From positions 1 to 33,920 of the forward strand of contig JACNKV010000088.1 in NCBI GenBank assembly GCA_014381855.1: a DNA stretch of 33,920 nt, read 5' to 3'. The DNA is from Fidelibacterota bacterium (lineage in GTDB: Bacteria > Fidelibacterota > Marinisomatia > Marinisomatales > JACNKV01). Shown one piece after another: positions 25,015 through 33,892 of the stretch (within the stretch, counting starts at the first letter, position 1; each line of letters begins with the position of its first letter). A program made the position numbers and the translations under genes. The notes under the pieces are model-generated. The model was not told the origin of the DNA and searched no databases. It was given only the letters and a program-made list of their open reading frames with translations.

Positions 25015-25608
25015 TTAAACAATCTTAGTAAGGATTTCGTTTATTTGGACCCGTAATTCTTCCGGTGGTCCGTCATTTTTCATTACAAAATCAGCCATAC
25101 TCACTTTTTCATCGCAGGGCCATTGCAAGTCCATCCGTCTTAGAATATCCTCTCGTGTAAGTGTTCCACGATTTAATGCTCTCTCCATCCGGTTTTTTAT
25201 CAACGATGTTACCGAAATAACATAATCCAAATGTTGGTCCAATCCGGATTCAAAAATAAGTGCTCCGTCCACTATAAAAATTGTGTGTTTTTCGTCCTTA
25301 GATATTTTTTTAAAGCGGCGATCAATGACTTCGAATAAATACGGATGAACCACGGCATTTAATTGCTGTTGGTGATTTTCATCCTGAAAACTAACTCTCG
25401 CAAGTTTTTTACGGTCAATGTGTCCTTCCGGATTTAGAATGTCTGTACCAAACTCCGCAATGAGTTCGCTTTGGACCGTATCATGCGTATCCAAAAGATG
25501 TTTTGCTTCTTTATCCGCATCAAATACATACGCACCCAGCTCTCTGAAAATAGCACTTGCTGTGCTTTTCCCGGATCCAATTCCGCCTGTTAACCCAACT
25601 TTTAACAT
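25015..25608 (-). CDS. coaE: Dephospho-CoA kinase
   Basis: A 197-residue cytosolic kinase catalysing the last step of coenzyme A synthesis (ATP plus dephospho-CoA). The P-loop is at the N-terminus, LTGGIGSGKST (~6-16), followed by FDADKEAKHLL, VVHPYLF and SGLDQHLDYVISV, all family blocks. ATG 25608 starts one base after the adk stop; an in-frame upstream start (25626) would overlap adk and is rejected. It is the last gene of the long minus-strand salvage run. Confidence 0.95.
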   Translation of the reverse strand: MLKVGLTGGIGSGKSTASAIFRELGAYVFDADKEAKHLLDTHDTVQSELIAEFGTDILNPEGHIDRKKLARVSFQDENHQQQLNAVVHPYLFEVIDRRFKKISKDEKHTIFIVDGALIFESGLDQHLDYVISVTSLIKNRMERALNRGTLTREDILRRMDLQWPCDEKVSMADFVMKNDGPPEELRVQINEILTKIV

Positions 25609-25609
25609 C

Positions 25610-26170
25610 TTAACGCAACACCTCAATAATTCGTTCTGTTATTTCAGGGATTGTTCCCAATCCGTCTACTTTTTGTAGCAGATTCAATTTTTGATAATAA
25701 TCCAACAGTGGGGCTGTGGCATCCCAGTAGACTTTCTGACGCTGCTTAATAACGTCTTCTGTGTCATCACTTCGCCCGGAGGTTTTCCCACGCAAGATCA
25801 AACGATTTATCAACTCATCCTCATTGGCATACAGACTAACAGCAGCATCCAGTTGGTGACCAAGCTCCGTCAGTATTTTTGTCAATCCTTCTGCTTGCAG
25901 AATTGTCCGCGGAAATCCATCTAACAGATAACCTCTTTCGCAATCATCCTGCTGCAAACGTTGTTCCATCATTGTCAAAAGTAACGCATCCGGGACAAGT
26001 TCACCGGCATCCATATATTTTTTAGCTCTTATTCCCAATTCAGTTTCTGCAGAAAGTTCAGCCCGCAAAATATCACCGGTGGACAGATGAATAATATCGT
26101 AATGGTCTTTCAAGTTTGTTGCCTGGGTTCCTTTTCCAACGCCCGGAGGTCCCATGAGTATCAGCCTCAT
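25610..26170 (-). CDS. adk: Adenylate kinase (short-LID form)
   Basis: A 186-residue enzyme that interconverts AMP plus ATP with 2 ADP. MRLILMGPPGVGKGTQ carries the P-loop, STGDILR binds AMP, and LLDGFPRT is the NMP-lid signature. The LID is only RGKTSGRSDD, with no zinc-binding insertion, a form common in Bacteroidetes and cyanobacteria. ATG 26170 is chosen over 26212 because it puts the P-loop strand at the N-terminus. It lies just upstream of coaE, and both act on adenine nucleotides. Confidence 0.95.
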   Translation of the reverse strand: MRLILMGPPGVGKGTQATNLKDHYDIIHLSTGDILRAELSAETELGIRAKKYMDAGELVPDALLLTMMEQRLQQDDCERGYLLDGFPRTILQAEGLTKILTELGHQLDAAVSLYANEDELINRLILRGKTSGRSDDTEDVIKQRQKVYWDATAPLLDYYQKLNLLQKVDGLGTIPEITERIIEVLR

Positions 26171-26199
26171 TATGTGTTTCCCTTTTTCGTTATTTATTG

Positions 26200-26233
26200 G
26201 AAGGCTTTGCAAAGCCCTGTGCGTAAAGCCTTC
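26200..26233. repeat. Inverted repeat between tdk and adk
   Basis: GAAGGCTTT (26200-26208) pairs perfectly with AAAGCCTTC (26225-26233) over a 16-base loop, just after the tdk stop. On the minus strand the bases that follow are A-rich rather than T-rich, so a full terminator is unlikely; it could attenuate transcription or protect the mRNA end. Confidence 0.45.
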
Positions 26234-26239
26234 TATTGA

Positions 26240-26806
26240 TTATTCAGGTAGTTCATAGCAGTTACGACACCGTGCTTCGTACACGTCTGTTTCTCCGATA
26301 ATCACCTGTTCAGAATCTTTGGTTGTTCGCTGTGTGAACGACGCCGGATTTCCGCATTTCACACAAATCGCCCATATTTTGTCGAGATAATCCGCCTCGC
26401 ACATGATGAGCGGCATCGGCCCGAATGGTAGGTTTCTGTAATCGGTATCCAACCCTGCGACGACAACACGTTTATTTTGTTCAGCTAATGTTCTGCACAC
26501 ATCGATTAAATCATCGCTGAAAAACTGTGCTTCGTCAATACCGACCACCTCTGCATCTTTTGAAAGCTCTAGGATTTCATTTACGTCAGAAATCACGATA
26601 GATTCAAGTTTCCGTTGATTATGCGACACAATGTGATTTTCGCTGTAGCGGTTATCAATTATTGGTTTAAAAATGACTGTTTTCATTTGAGCAATCTCTG
26701 CCCGGCGTAATCTTCTGATTAATTCTTCTGTTTTTCCGCAGAACATTGGTCCGCAAATAACCTCAATCCAACCTGTGTCAATGGGGCGTGATGGTGTAAA
26801 GGGCAT
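26240..26806 (-). CDS. tdk: Thymidine kinase (type II)
   Basis: A 188-residue salvage enzyme phosphorylating thymidine. The P-loop is GPMFCGKTEE (19-28), the catalytic Glu is Glu92 in DEAQFF, and structural zinc is bound by Cys148/Cys151 (CVKC) and Cys180/Cys183 (CRNC). Length and layout fit the compact bacterial TK. It starts 8 bases after the udk stop, so the two are co-transcribed. Confidence 0.96.
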   Translation of the reverse strand: MPFTPSRPIDTGWIEVICGPMFCGKTEELIRRLRRAEIAQMKTVIFKPIIDNRYSENHIVSHNQRKLESIVISDVNEILELSKDAEVVGIDEAQFFSDDLIDVCRTLAEQNKRVVVAGLDTDYRNLPFGPMPLIMCEADYLDKIWAICVKCGNPASFTQRTTKDSEQVIIGETDVYEARCRNCYELPE

Positions 26807-26814
26807 TAAATTTC

Positions 26815-27435
26815 CTATCCGATTATTGTGTGTATTTTTGTGCGAAGCAAATCAACCGCAACTTTATTATTTCCGCCTTCGGGGATAATCACATCCGCGA
26901 AATATTTCGATGGTTCAACAAATTGTTCGTGCATAGCGCGGACTGTCTTCAAATACTGATTTACCACAGATTGAAATGTCCTTCCGCGTTCTTGCATATC
27001 TCGGGTAAGCCGGCGAATAAAACGAATATCCGCAGGAGTTTCAACATAAATTTTTATGTCCATCAATTCTCTTAATACCGGGTAATGCAGTGCTAAGATT
27101 CCTTCAACTACAATCACATGATGGGGATCTACCCCAAGTGTTTCCTTCTTTCGATTGTGTTTGGCAAAATCATAAATAGGAACATCAACCGGCTTCCCTT
27201 TCATCAGGGAAATTAATTGGTGATTAAAAAGCTCAATATCTATGGCATCCGGGTGGTCATAATTTTTCTTTTTCCGCTCGTCCATTGACAGGTGGGAAAG
27301 GTCTTTGTAATAACTGTCCAGTTCGATGACAACAACCTCGCCTTTTCCGTATTCCCTAAGCAGTTGTTTAGCAATGGATGTTTTCCCGGAGCCGGTTCCG
27401 CCGGCAATCCCGATGAGAATTGGGTTAATATTCAT
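26815..27435 (-). CDS. udk: Uridine/cytidine kinase
   Basis: A 206-residue kinase that phosphorylates uridine and cytidine to UMP and CMP. The P-loop GGTGSGKTS is at 12-20, DSYYKDL (~41-47) and NYDHPDAID bind substrate, VVEGILALH is the Walker B region, and RRLTRDMQERGR is the lid. Length matches E. coli Udk (213). It lies 62 bases after cdd, which supplies uridine from cytidine. Confidence 0.96.
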   Translation of the reverse strand: MNINPILIGIAGGTGSGKTSIAKQLLREYGKGEVVVIELDSYYKDLSHLSMDERKKKNYDHPDAIDIELFNHQLISLMKGKPVDVPIYDFAKHNRKKETLGVDPHHVIVVEGILALHYPVLRELMDIKIYVETPADIRFIRRLTRDMQERGRTFQSVVNQYLKTVRAMHEQFVEPSKYFADVIIPEGGNNKVAVDLLRTKIHTIIG

Positions 27436-27497
27436 GGTGTAATTTCAGAGTATTTTACTACTGTTATCAATCTTGATTTAAACAAATCGCAAATTTT

Positions 27498-27899
27498 TTA
27501 TGAGTTGGGTTGTTTCGTTAACTGCGATGCGTCAAAAGCGTCCGGCATTAATTGCCTGCTTGTGGTTTCACGAACCTTGCCCTTTTCATCTGCAATGTAT
27601 ACCGGAATATCTTTGCATAAATCCCAGATGACCTGGCGACAGGCGCCGCAGGGAGAGCCTCCGTTTTTTGTCGCAACTGCAAGGGCTGTAAAACTACGAT
27701 GTCCTTCTGCAACTGCACGATATAACGCTACACGTTCAGCGCAACATGTCAGCCCGTAACTTGAGGATTCCACATTGCATCCGCCGATAATGGTTCCGTC
27801 ATCTGTCATGGCCGCTGCACCAACCCGGTACCCGGAATACGGTGCCACTGATTTTTTTCGCATATCAATTGCTTTTTGAATTAACGCGTTGTCTTTCAT
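27498..27899 (-). CDS. cdd: Cytidine deaminase
   Basis: A 133-residue homotetrameric-type enzyme that deaminates cytidine and deoxycytidine. Zinc ligands are Cys53 in CCAERVAL, with proton shuttle Glu55, and Cys84/Cys87 in PCGACRQ. CNVESSSYGL is the substrate-binding block. It precedes udk and tdk in a pyrimidine-salvage run, and follows the esterase gene by 17 bases, suggesting read-through from the envelope genes upstream. Confidence 0.95.
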   Translation of the reverse strand: MKDNALIQKAIDMRKKSVAPYSGYRVGAAAMTDDGTIIGGCNVESSSYGLTCCAERVALYRAVAEGHRSFTALAVATKNGGSPCGACRQVIWDLCKDIPVYIADEKGKVRETTSRQLMPDAFDASQLTKQPNS

Positions 27900-27916
27900 G
27901 GTGTTTCTATGTGTTG

Positions 27917-29113
27917 TTATGGGTTTTCTGCAAATAGGGTTACATAGCTTTCAAGCCAGAGGATGGCTTCAGAAATCGAAGGAATTGCTGCCGTTGAATG
28001 ATTCCTGTTCTCAAAGGTGACCAATGTGATATTCAGGGCGTTTGCAGTTATCTCTGCAACAGAATATGGGACGATAACATCAGCGCTTCCATGATAAATT
28101 TGTATCGGCGCTTCCGGAGTCCAATTCAAGAGCGTGTTCTCTTCCAGTAACAATGTCCGCAATTCATGCTCAGGATTAGTTGTAAACCCCTCAATAAATG
28201 AAGGCTGAAACAAGTCTGCAATGACGATTGTCAGAGAATCCCGTATTTGGTCGCCGTTCAACGTACCATCATATAAAAAGGGGACTTTTTCTGCATAAGG
28301 AGATTGAAAAACTTCGTGAACGTTATTTAAGTCATAAATGGTGTTGTACGTCATGAAGACATATCCAAGATATGCAGGTTGGTCATAGGTGTCCCAGCTC
28401 AATAGAGTGGTTGCCATTCCTTCTATATCATAGGGTCCAGCCATCGGAGCTGATGCGGTAATCTGAAATTCATCTGCATAGTTTTCTTCGATTGTTTTGT
28501 GCGTCGCCATCGTCACATATCCTCCCTCGGAATACCCGGCAAGAAACAACTGCCCGTTCAGTTCTATTCCTTTTTCTGTTACAAATGTCCGGCAGGCGCG
28601 AAGAAAATCAACGACCGGTTCCGCCGATCCTTTGGCGTGAATGTATGGATGAATTCCATCGGAGACCCCCAGCCCGAGTCCGTCCGGGCAGGCAACAACA
28701 AAACCGTTCCCTGCAATCCAGATACCTTCTCCGGAATAATACGGATTGACAGATGCGACATCTTCCCTGCGAAAGATTGTGCCGTGATGTACACTCGCCA
28801 GCGGAAAGGAAACATCCGTTTCGGAAAGTGGTACATAAATTGCTCCGGATGCGATGGTTTGTTTGCCATGGACATCGATGGTATAATATTGAACACTGTA
28901 CGCTTCAATATTGTACTCTGCCCATGCATCGGCGTGTATGGAGTCTGACGGTAAAAATTGATTAATATTCTCTGCAGTCAGTAATGGCAAGGTTTTTTTT
29001 GAGGAAACAATCTCTCCTCGCTGTATTTCGGGTTCGTGATTATCTTCGCACCCCAAGGTAAAAAGCAGGACAAACAAAAAAAGGAACATTGTAGCTTTGC
29101 TATATTTCATCAT
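27917..29113 (-). CDS. Secreted or lipoprotein alpha/beta-hydrolase (esterase/lipase)
   Basis: A 398-residue exported hydrolase. The N-terminal MMKYSKATMFLFLFVLLF is followed by TLGC, a slightly atypical lipobox with acylation expected at Cys22, then an acidic EDNHEPE. The triad is visible as Ser195 in GYSEGG, Asp345 in HGSADVIVPY and His372 in NHST. The architecture resembles secreted lipase/prolyl-oligopeptidase-like families; the substrate is unknown. ATG 29113 overlaps the rhomboid stop (ATGA). A longer in-frame start (29248) lies inside the rhomboid gene and is rejected. Confidence 0.87.
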   Translation of the reverse strand: MMKYSKATMFLFLFVLLFTLGCEDNHEPEIQRGEIVSSKKTLPLLTAENINQFLPSDSIHADAWAEYNIEAYSVQYYTIDVHGKQTIASGAIYVPLSETDVSFPLASVHHGTIFRREDVASVNPYYSGEGIWIAGNGFVVACPDGLGLGVSDGIHPYIHAKGSAEPVVDFLRACRTFVTEKGIELNGQLFLAGYSEGGYVTMATHKTIEENYADEFQITASAPMAGPYDIEGMATTLLSWDTYDQPAYLGYVFMTYNTIYDLNNVHEVFQSPYAEKVPFLYDGTLNGDQIRDSLTIVIADLFQPSFIEGFTTNPEHELRTLLLEENTLLNWTPEAPIQIYHGSADVIVPYSVAEITANALNITLVTFENRNHSTAAIPSISEAILWLESYVTLFAENP

Positions 29114-29745
29114 ACAAATCTGACGAGTTTTTTTATACGCTCTAAACCGACACCAACCACAAAACCCCCGATATGAGCAAACCATGCAACACCGCCGGAT
29201 TGTACCCCGATAGATCCGATTCCGTTTGTTAGTTGTTCTAAGAACCAAAGCCCAATTACAATCATTGCGGGCACGCGAATCGTGGTAAAAAAGAAGAACA
29301 GAAAGACAAAGACATGTACCCGTGCTTTCGGGTACCGCATCATATAGGCAGCCAAAACTCCGGAGATTGCCCCGCTGGCGCCCACCATCGGAATTCCCGA
29401 TGTTGGGTCAATCATAATCTGTGCAACAGCAGCACCAATTCCGCACAGAAGATAAAAAACAAGGTATTGAGTATGCCCAAAGGCACTTTCAATGTTATCG
29501 CCAAAAATCCATAAAAACCACATATTACCAAGGATGTGAAAAAGTCCACCATGAAGAAACATGGATGTAAATAATGTAAGTACCGTCCAATGGTTTGGGA
29601 TGAGTCCAAATGCGTAGATCAAATCGGCATTCGCAGTGCCGATTCCGGTTTGCAATAAAAACACAACGGCATTGAGTGCAATAATTCCATACGTAACATA
29701 AGGAATTAATATTCTTGGATTATCGTCTTTGTAAGGAAAAAACAT
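29110..29745 (-). CDS. Rhomboid family intramembrane serine protease
   Basis: A 211-residue inner-membrane protease with about six helices. The catalytic Ser124 lies in GASGAISG and His191 in AHIGGF; HGGLFHILGNMWFLWIFGD (65-83) includes Asn74 of the oxyanion region. All diagnostic residues are intact. The gene begins 14 bases after the M23 peptidase stop and overlaps the esterase start. Substrates are unknown; cleavage of membrane-tethered envelope proteins is the usual role. Confidence 0.94.
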   Translation of the reverse strand: MFFPYKDDNPRILIPYVTYGIIALNAVVFLLQTGIGTANADLIYAFGLIPNHWTVLTLFTSMFLHGGLFHILGNMWFLWIFGDNIESAFGHTQYLVFYLLCGIGAAVAQIMIDPTSGIPMVGASGAISGVLAAYMMRYPKARVHVFVFLFFFFTTIRVPAMIVIGLWFLEQLTNGIGSIGVQSGGVAWFAHIGGFVVGVGLERIKKLVRFV

Positions 29746-29759
29746 TCGTAGATGTTCAG

Positions 29760-32021
29760 TTAATCGACGGAAAAGTTAACGGTTTTTTCTGTGTAATTCC
29801 CAGCCCTGTCTGAAATAAATATTATCAACTCATGACTTCCGGCACTTAGGGGCTCTTTTAATTGATAGGACATTTCTTTTTTTATCGGTTGATATACCAT
29901 GAGGAGTTTATCTCCATCCAACGCCATTGTTAAGGACTGTTCATTTGGAGCGATTCCGGACAAATCATCTTTAACCGTTGCCGATAACACCTCGACATCC
30001 TCATAATCATAATGCCCGTCTTGTTCGGGGAAGGTGCGCACCACAACAGGTGGTTGAATATCCTGCAAAATTGTGACGGCGTTTATCTCTTTTAATTCTG
30101 CAATCAAAACCCGTTTTGCCAGCGTGTTTTCTGTGGGTAAGTATGACCATTTTTCAGTGTCCGGATTGTATGCATATATACCCAATCCTTTATCCAGAGC
30201 ATATTCATCTCCATAACGAATTCCCACTTGAATTGACTCTTTTAACGGCATTTCAAACGGTTGAAGTTGATACACATCTGAACAGTGAATTCCATCAGGA
30301 ACCGGTGCTGAATTTTCTACCTTGTCAATCCACATGAGTGTGGGATGGTAGACCGACCCTTTTCGTATGCGAATGGAGCAATTTTTATCTCTGGAAAGCA
30401 CGGGAACAGTTTTTTCGGGTATCGCCAGTTTCGGCACCATCTCGTACCGGATAATTCGTTCAGTATCGTTTTGAAGTACAATGTCAATTTGATAAACTCC
30501 CTCAAATTTCTTCGGAAGCAATGCATCACTTAGAAAGGTCGCCGGATGAATTTTTGTAAGCGGGATTGTCTCGTATCTCTCATCTTTTTGTAATCGAACA
30601 TTTAAACGACAGTCCAGCGGAGTTTCGGTATCCACCTGAAGAAAAATTCCGGCATCGGTGTGAGAAAATTCTATGTCTATTTTCGCCGTTAAGATGTCTC
30701 CATGTTTTTCACGTGAAGCCCAATGAAAAGGATAGGATACTGCTCCCATTTTATTCGTCCCGATAAATTGAAGGGTTTTTCGGGTGGTGTCCTTTTTTCT
30801 AAATGTCAGAACTAATCCATTGTCATTTCGTTTGGTTTCAATGGGTCGTACCTGTTTATCTGCAAAGCCGTACGCCGTAAAACTGTAACACACCACCGAC
30901 TGGACTGGTATAAATCCCTTTGCCGGAGATATGAAAAACGTCTGCGTGTTATCGTCTTCTCTGATTAACTCAGCCGTAATAACTGAAGACGGGTGTGAAA
31001 AAATTATTCCGGTAGCAACCGACGTGTTCCCGGCAGTATCTTCTACACGAATCTCCACCGTATGATATCCGGGTGAAAGATAAATATATCCGTCTCCATC
31101 GCCTCCCGATGTGTTAATCGTGGCAGGCGGATGGTGTTTCATCCTGAAAAGTTTTTGAAACTCACCTAAATTTAATCGGGACAAACGATAATCCCGAACT
31201 ACCGAAGCCAAACCGGATTCTGAAAAATCTAAATGGTCATACGTTATTTCGAACTTCTTACGGTCATCAATAATCAATTCTGTTTTATAAAATTGATATG
31301 AGTTCTTTGAATTTTGGATTTTGTCCACTGCTTTAACAGCAAAGCCAAAAACGCCGTCACAGTTAATCGTGTCGGGGAAATGGAAGAACCCTGCTCTATC
31401 TCGAAATAATGGAAATACTTGCGGAAGCGGACTGGCATTTATGTGGGCACCGGATTCCAACGGGATGATTGCTACCTCCTTTAGCGTGGGCGGGATTCTG
31501 TCCGGGATGGGAAATCCATTGGTCAACGGATTCAGTGGTTGTTCTTGTTGATTTCGTATTTCGAAGTGAAGGTGCGGGCCAAAGGAAGAACCTGTATTGC
31601 CTGAATGTCCGATGACCTCTCCTTTTTTTACAGGAACCATCTCGGGAGTAAAATATTGATTTACAAAATATGATCTGTTCTTGCCTTGGTGAACATCCAA
31701 AATCTTTTCAAGCAAGGGGGTAAAAAAGCTTAGGTGGGCATAAACCACGGTTAAGCTGTCCGTGGTTGTTAGGTAGAGCGCTTTTCCGTACCCTGAAAAA
31801 TTTGAGACCATGCGTGAAATATGACCATCGCTAACGGCAAAAACAGGATGTCCTTCTGTCCCTCCGGTTCGTATATCAATCCCCATATGAAAGTGATCAC
31901 CCCGAAACTCACCAAAATTGGAGGAGAGAGACGGATGAACCTCTAACGGCCATACGGGCACATCGGCGAAAACCAAGGACGCCAAGAGGAATAGGGAGGC
32001 TGAGATAGTAAGGCGATTCAT
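29760..32021 (-). CDS. M23 (LytM) family metallopeptidase with C-terminal Ig-like region
   Basis: A 753-residue exported protein. The signal peptide (1-19, cleavage after VFA) precedes a LytM domain (~25-170). Zinc ligands are His45 and Asp49 in HFHMGID and the HLH of GPHLHFEIR, with YAHLS between, so it is probably an active peptidoglycan hydrolase. The ~550-residue remainder is beta-rich and ends with a bacterial Ig-like segment (PPVVVRTFPEQDG to SDRAGNYTEKTVNF), perhaps for anchoring or substrate recognition. ATG 32021 is chosen because it begins the signal peptide; upstream in-frame 32048 adds 9 residues. It appears to start a transcription unit, since a terminator lies upstream at 32098-32131. 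Confidence 0.92.
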   Translation of the reverse strand: MNRLTISASLFLLASLVFADVPVWPLEVHPSLSSNFGEFRGDHFHMGIDIRTGGTEGHPVFAVSDGHISRMVSNFSGYGKALYLTTTDSLTVVYAHLSFFTPLLEKILDVHQGKNRSYFVNQYFTPEMVPVKKGEVIGHSGNTGSSFGPHLHFEIRNQQEQPLNPLTNGFPIPDRIPPTLKEVAIIPLESGAHINASPLPQVFPLFRDRAGFFHFPDTINCDGVFGFAVKAVDKIQNSKNSYQFYKTELIIDDRKKFEITYDHLDFSESGLASVVRDYRLSRLNLGEFQKLFRMKHHPPATINTSGGDGDGYIYLSPGYHTVEIRVEDTAGNTSVATGIIFSHPSSVITAELIREDDNTQTFFISPAKGFIPVQSVVCYSFTAYGFADKQVRPIETKRNDNGLVLTFRKKDTTRKTLQFIGTNKMGAVSYPFHWASREKHGDILTAKIDIEFSHTDAGIFLQVDTETPLDCRLNVRLQKDERYETIPLTKIHPATFLSDALLPKKFEGVYQIDIVLQNDTERIIRYEMVPKLAIPEKTVPVLSRDKNCSIRIRKGSVYHPTLMWIDKVENSAPVPDGIHCSDVYQLQPFEMPLKESIQVGIRYGDEYALDKGLGIYAYNPDTEKWSYLPTENTLAKRVLIAELKEINAVTILQDIQPPVVVRTFPEQDGHYDYEDVEVLSATVKDDLSGIAPNEQSLTMALDGDKLLMVYQPIKKEMSYQLKEPLSAGSHELIIFISDRAGNYTEKTVNFSVD

Positions 32022-32097
32022 ATTCTGCACAGAAAAATGTCCCCTCAATTTATCCTGTATTTATGAACCACAAAAAGAGAAATTTGTAAAATAGGTA

Positions 32098-32131
32098 ATA
32101 AAAAAGCCGACTCCATTTCTAAAGCCGGCTT
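32098..32131 (-). terminator. Rho-independent terminator for the PDZ protein gene
   Basis: Read on the minus strand, the stem AAGCCGGCT / AGTCGGCTT (32131-32123 with 32112-32104, one mismatch) is followed by a T-run complementary to the A-rich 32099-32105. It begins 24 bases after the stop of the PDZ gene. Confidence 0.78.
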
Positions 32132-32154
32132 GTGAGACTCATGAGCGTTTCCTG

Positions 32155-32943
32155 CTAATTTTTTAAGGCATCTACTTCTTGCTTCAGCGCTTCTAAGTCT
32201 TTGCGAAAATTTTCCAACTCCTCATGTAAAGTCGCTCCCGGAAAACCATTCGGAAACGAATGCTTGTCCAAATGATGTTTAAACCTCTTTAATTTTTTCC
32301 CTACTTTTGGATAATGCCCGGGACCAAAAAAGGTGTTGATATTCATTTCGTGGTCTCGTTCAGATAGCGTAGCTGTGATTTTCTTTATCCGACCTCTTCG
32401 ATTTACGCGGATAGTTACTTCCTCTTCCGGTTTATATTCCCGGATAGCTATTGTCAATTCTCTTGCATTATTAATATCCGTTTCATTTATTTGAACAATA
32501 ATATCTCCTGCTTTCAACCCTGATTTTTCTGCCGGACTGTCTTCTAATACTTCTGAAATCAGTACTCCGCGACCATCTCTGAGTCCGAAATACGTGCGGA
32601 GTTGTGGGGTTAAGTCTTGCAACCGCACGCCAAGAAATGAAGATCGTGAACACATTGATATCGTTTTTTCAGTCAAAGATTCTATATCCACATCGATATC
32701 CAAATTTTCAAGGACACCTTCCAATGACTCCAGTGATTTTAAGTCGTCTAATTTAAATTTATAGATTTGTGTTTGACCGTCTTTTTCAATGCTGAAATCC
32801 AGGACATTGTCTTCAACAGTTACGTCCACACTCATTTCAGATGTGGAATCTTCTTCTGTGACAATTTTTGTGACAATAATTGATTTGTCCTGTGCAAATA
32901 ATAATCCAATCAACACCATTCCAGATAAAAACGTTTTGAGCAT
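32155..32943 (-). CDS. Secreted PDZ-domain protein without protease domain
   Basis: A 262-residue exported protein. Signal peptide 1-17 (LLFA, then QDK), an acidic N-terminal region (~20-95), and a PDZ domain (~100-195; SFLGVRLQDL, EDSPAEKSGLKAGDIIVQIN). A His/Lys-rich linker follows, and a short coiled coil (ELENFRKDLEALKQEVDALKN) ends the chain. The PDZ resembles those of HtrA/DegP, but no trypsin-like or other catalytic domain is present, so it may be an adaptor or scaffold. AAGGAGA precedes ATG 32943, and a terminator follows, so it is monocistronic. Confidence 0.88.
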   Translation of the reverse strand: MLKTFLSGMVLIGLLFAQDKSIIVTKIVTEEDSTSEMSVDVTVEDNVLDFSIEKDGQTQIYKFKLDDLKSLESLEGVLENLDIDVDIESLTEKTISMCSRSSFLGVRLQDLTPQLRTYFGLRDGRGVLISEVLEDSPAEKSGLKAGDIIVQINETDINNARELTIAIREYKPEEEVTIRVNRRGRIKKITATLSERDHEMNINTFFGPGHYPKVGKKLKRFKHHLDKHSFPNGFPGATLHEELENFRKDLEALKQEVDALKN

Positions 32944-33166
32944 AACTTGTTCTCCTTTTTCTCATTATTGAACACTACGAAAATTATCAAATATAGTTCC
33001 ATCGGAATTTGGAATAAGGTATATGGAACATAGGGATTTCTGAGTCCCCTGTTCATGCAAAAAGCAAAAATCCCTACATTGTACATTCTAAATTATAAAT
33101 TCTAAATTATTTAGTATCGTATCGGGTTTTTGTTTAATTTCCTCCGAACATATTTTGGGAGGCATT

Positions 33167-33892
33167 ATGAAACAAACACTTTTTATAACAATTATTATTG
33201 GAAGTCTACTCATTCCGACTTCAAGTGCTTTCGGGTTTTTGGGGTTTGGCATCTATGGGGGCAGTGACCAAATCAATCTTAGTGAAACGATCTCACAAAA
33301 AACGGATGGAGAGATTATAAGTGAAGTCACGCAATATCCTTTTGATCAGTCCGGTAGTTTTGGCGGATATCTCTATCTTGACATTCTTCCGGTTGTGGAT
33401 TTGGAGGTTGAATATCAACTAACCTTTGGTATGTATGACTACCACTTTAGGGTATTTGAAGACGTAACCAATAACGAGATCAGCAACACCGGAAAGCAAG
33501 AATTTATATGGGGAAAAGGATCCGCTTATTTCACTGTACGGAAAAAAATGTTTGGAGCGGGAATTCCCATCCTTGGGGGAGTAAAGTTTCACACCGGTGG
33601 TGGACTAAATGTACACAATTCGATTCCAATTATGGATATAAAAATGTTGGAAGATCTTCGCGGTGAAGCTGAGTTGTACGATGAATTTAATGAAACAACA
33701 ATGGGCGACATGATTGCAGATTACATGAAAGAGAATATGAAGACAACGACTGGTTTTCACGTACAAGCCGGTGCGCAGGTTTCGTTTTTAGTCTTTGATG
33801 TCTTCCTTAATTATCGATACACATTGGCAGAGATATTCCCCGGCAAACCCGGATACAGCAGTTTGAATCTTATGCTTGGATTGGGGTTTTAG
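33167..33892 (+). CDS. Putative outer-membrane beta-barrel protein
   Basis: A 241-residue exported protein. Signal peptide MKQTLFITIIIGSLLIPTSSA (~1-21) is followed by alternating strands (for example GYLYLDILPVVDLEVEYQLTFGMYDYHFRV). The C-terminus, YSSLNLMLGLGF, ends in Phe as expected for recognition by the BAM complex. A helical, acidic stretch (~160-200) interrupts the barrel-like pattern. No family recognised. GGGAGG at 33157-33162 sets ATG 33167; an in-frame TTG at 33155 overlaps that site and is rejected. Divergent from the PDZ gene across ~220 bases. Confidence 0.8.
   Translation: MKQTLFITIIIGSLLIPTSSAFGFLGFGIYGGSDQINLSETISQKTDGEIISEVTQYPFDQSGSFGGYLYLDILPVVDLEVEYQLTFGMYDYHFRVFEDVTNNEISNTGKQEFIWGKGSAYFTVRKKMFGAGIPILGGVKFHTGGGLNVHNSIPIMDIKMLEDLRGEAELYDEFNETTMGDMIADYMKENMKTTTGFHVQAGAQVSFLVFDVFLNYRYTLAEIFPGKPGYSSLNLMLGLGF

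Noticed and set aside
33031..33076. Inverted repeat TAGGGATTT / AAATCCCTA upstream of the barrel protein
   Set aside because: Chance-level length with a 28-base loop and no T-run; no sign of a riboswitch or operator could be supported.
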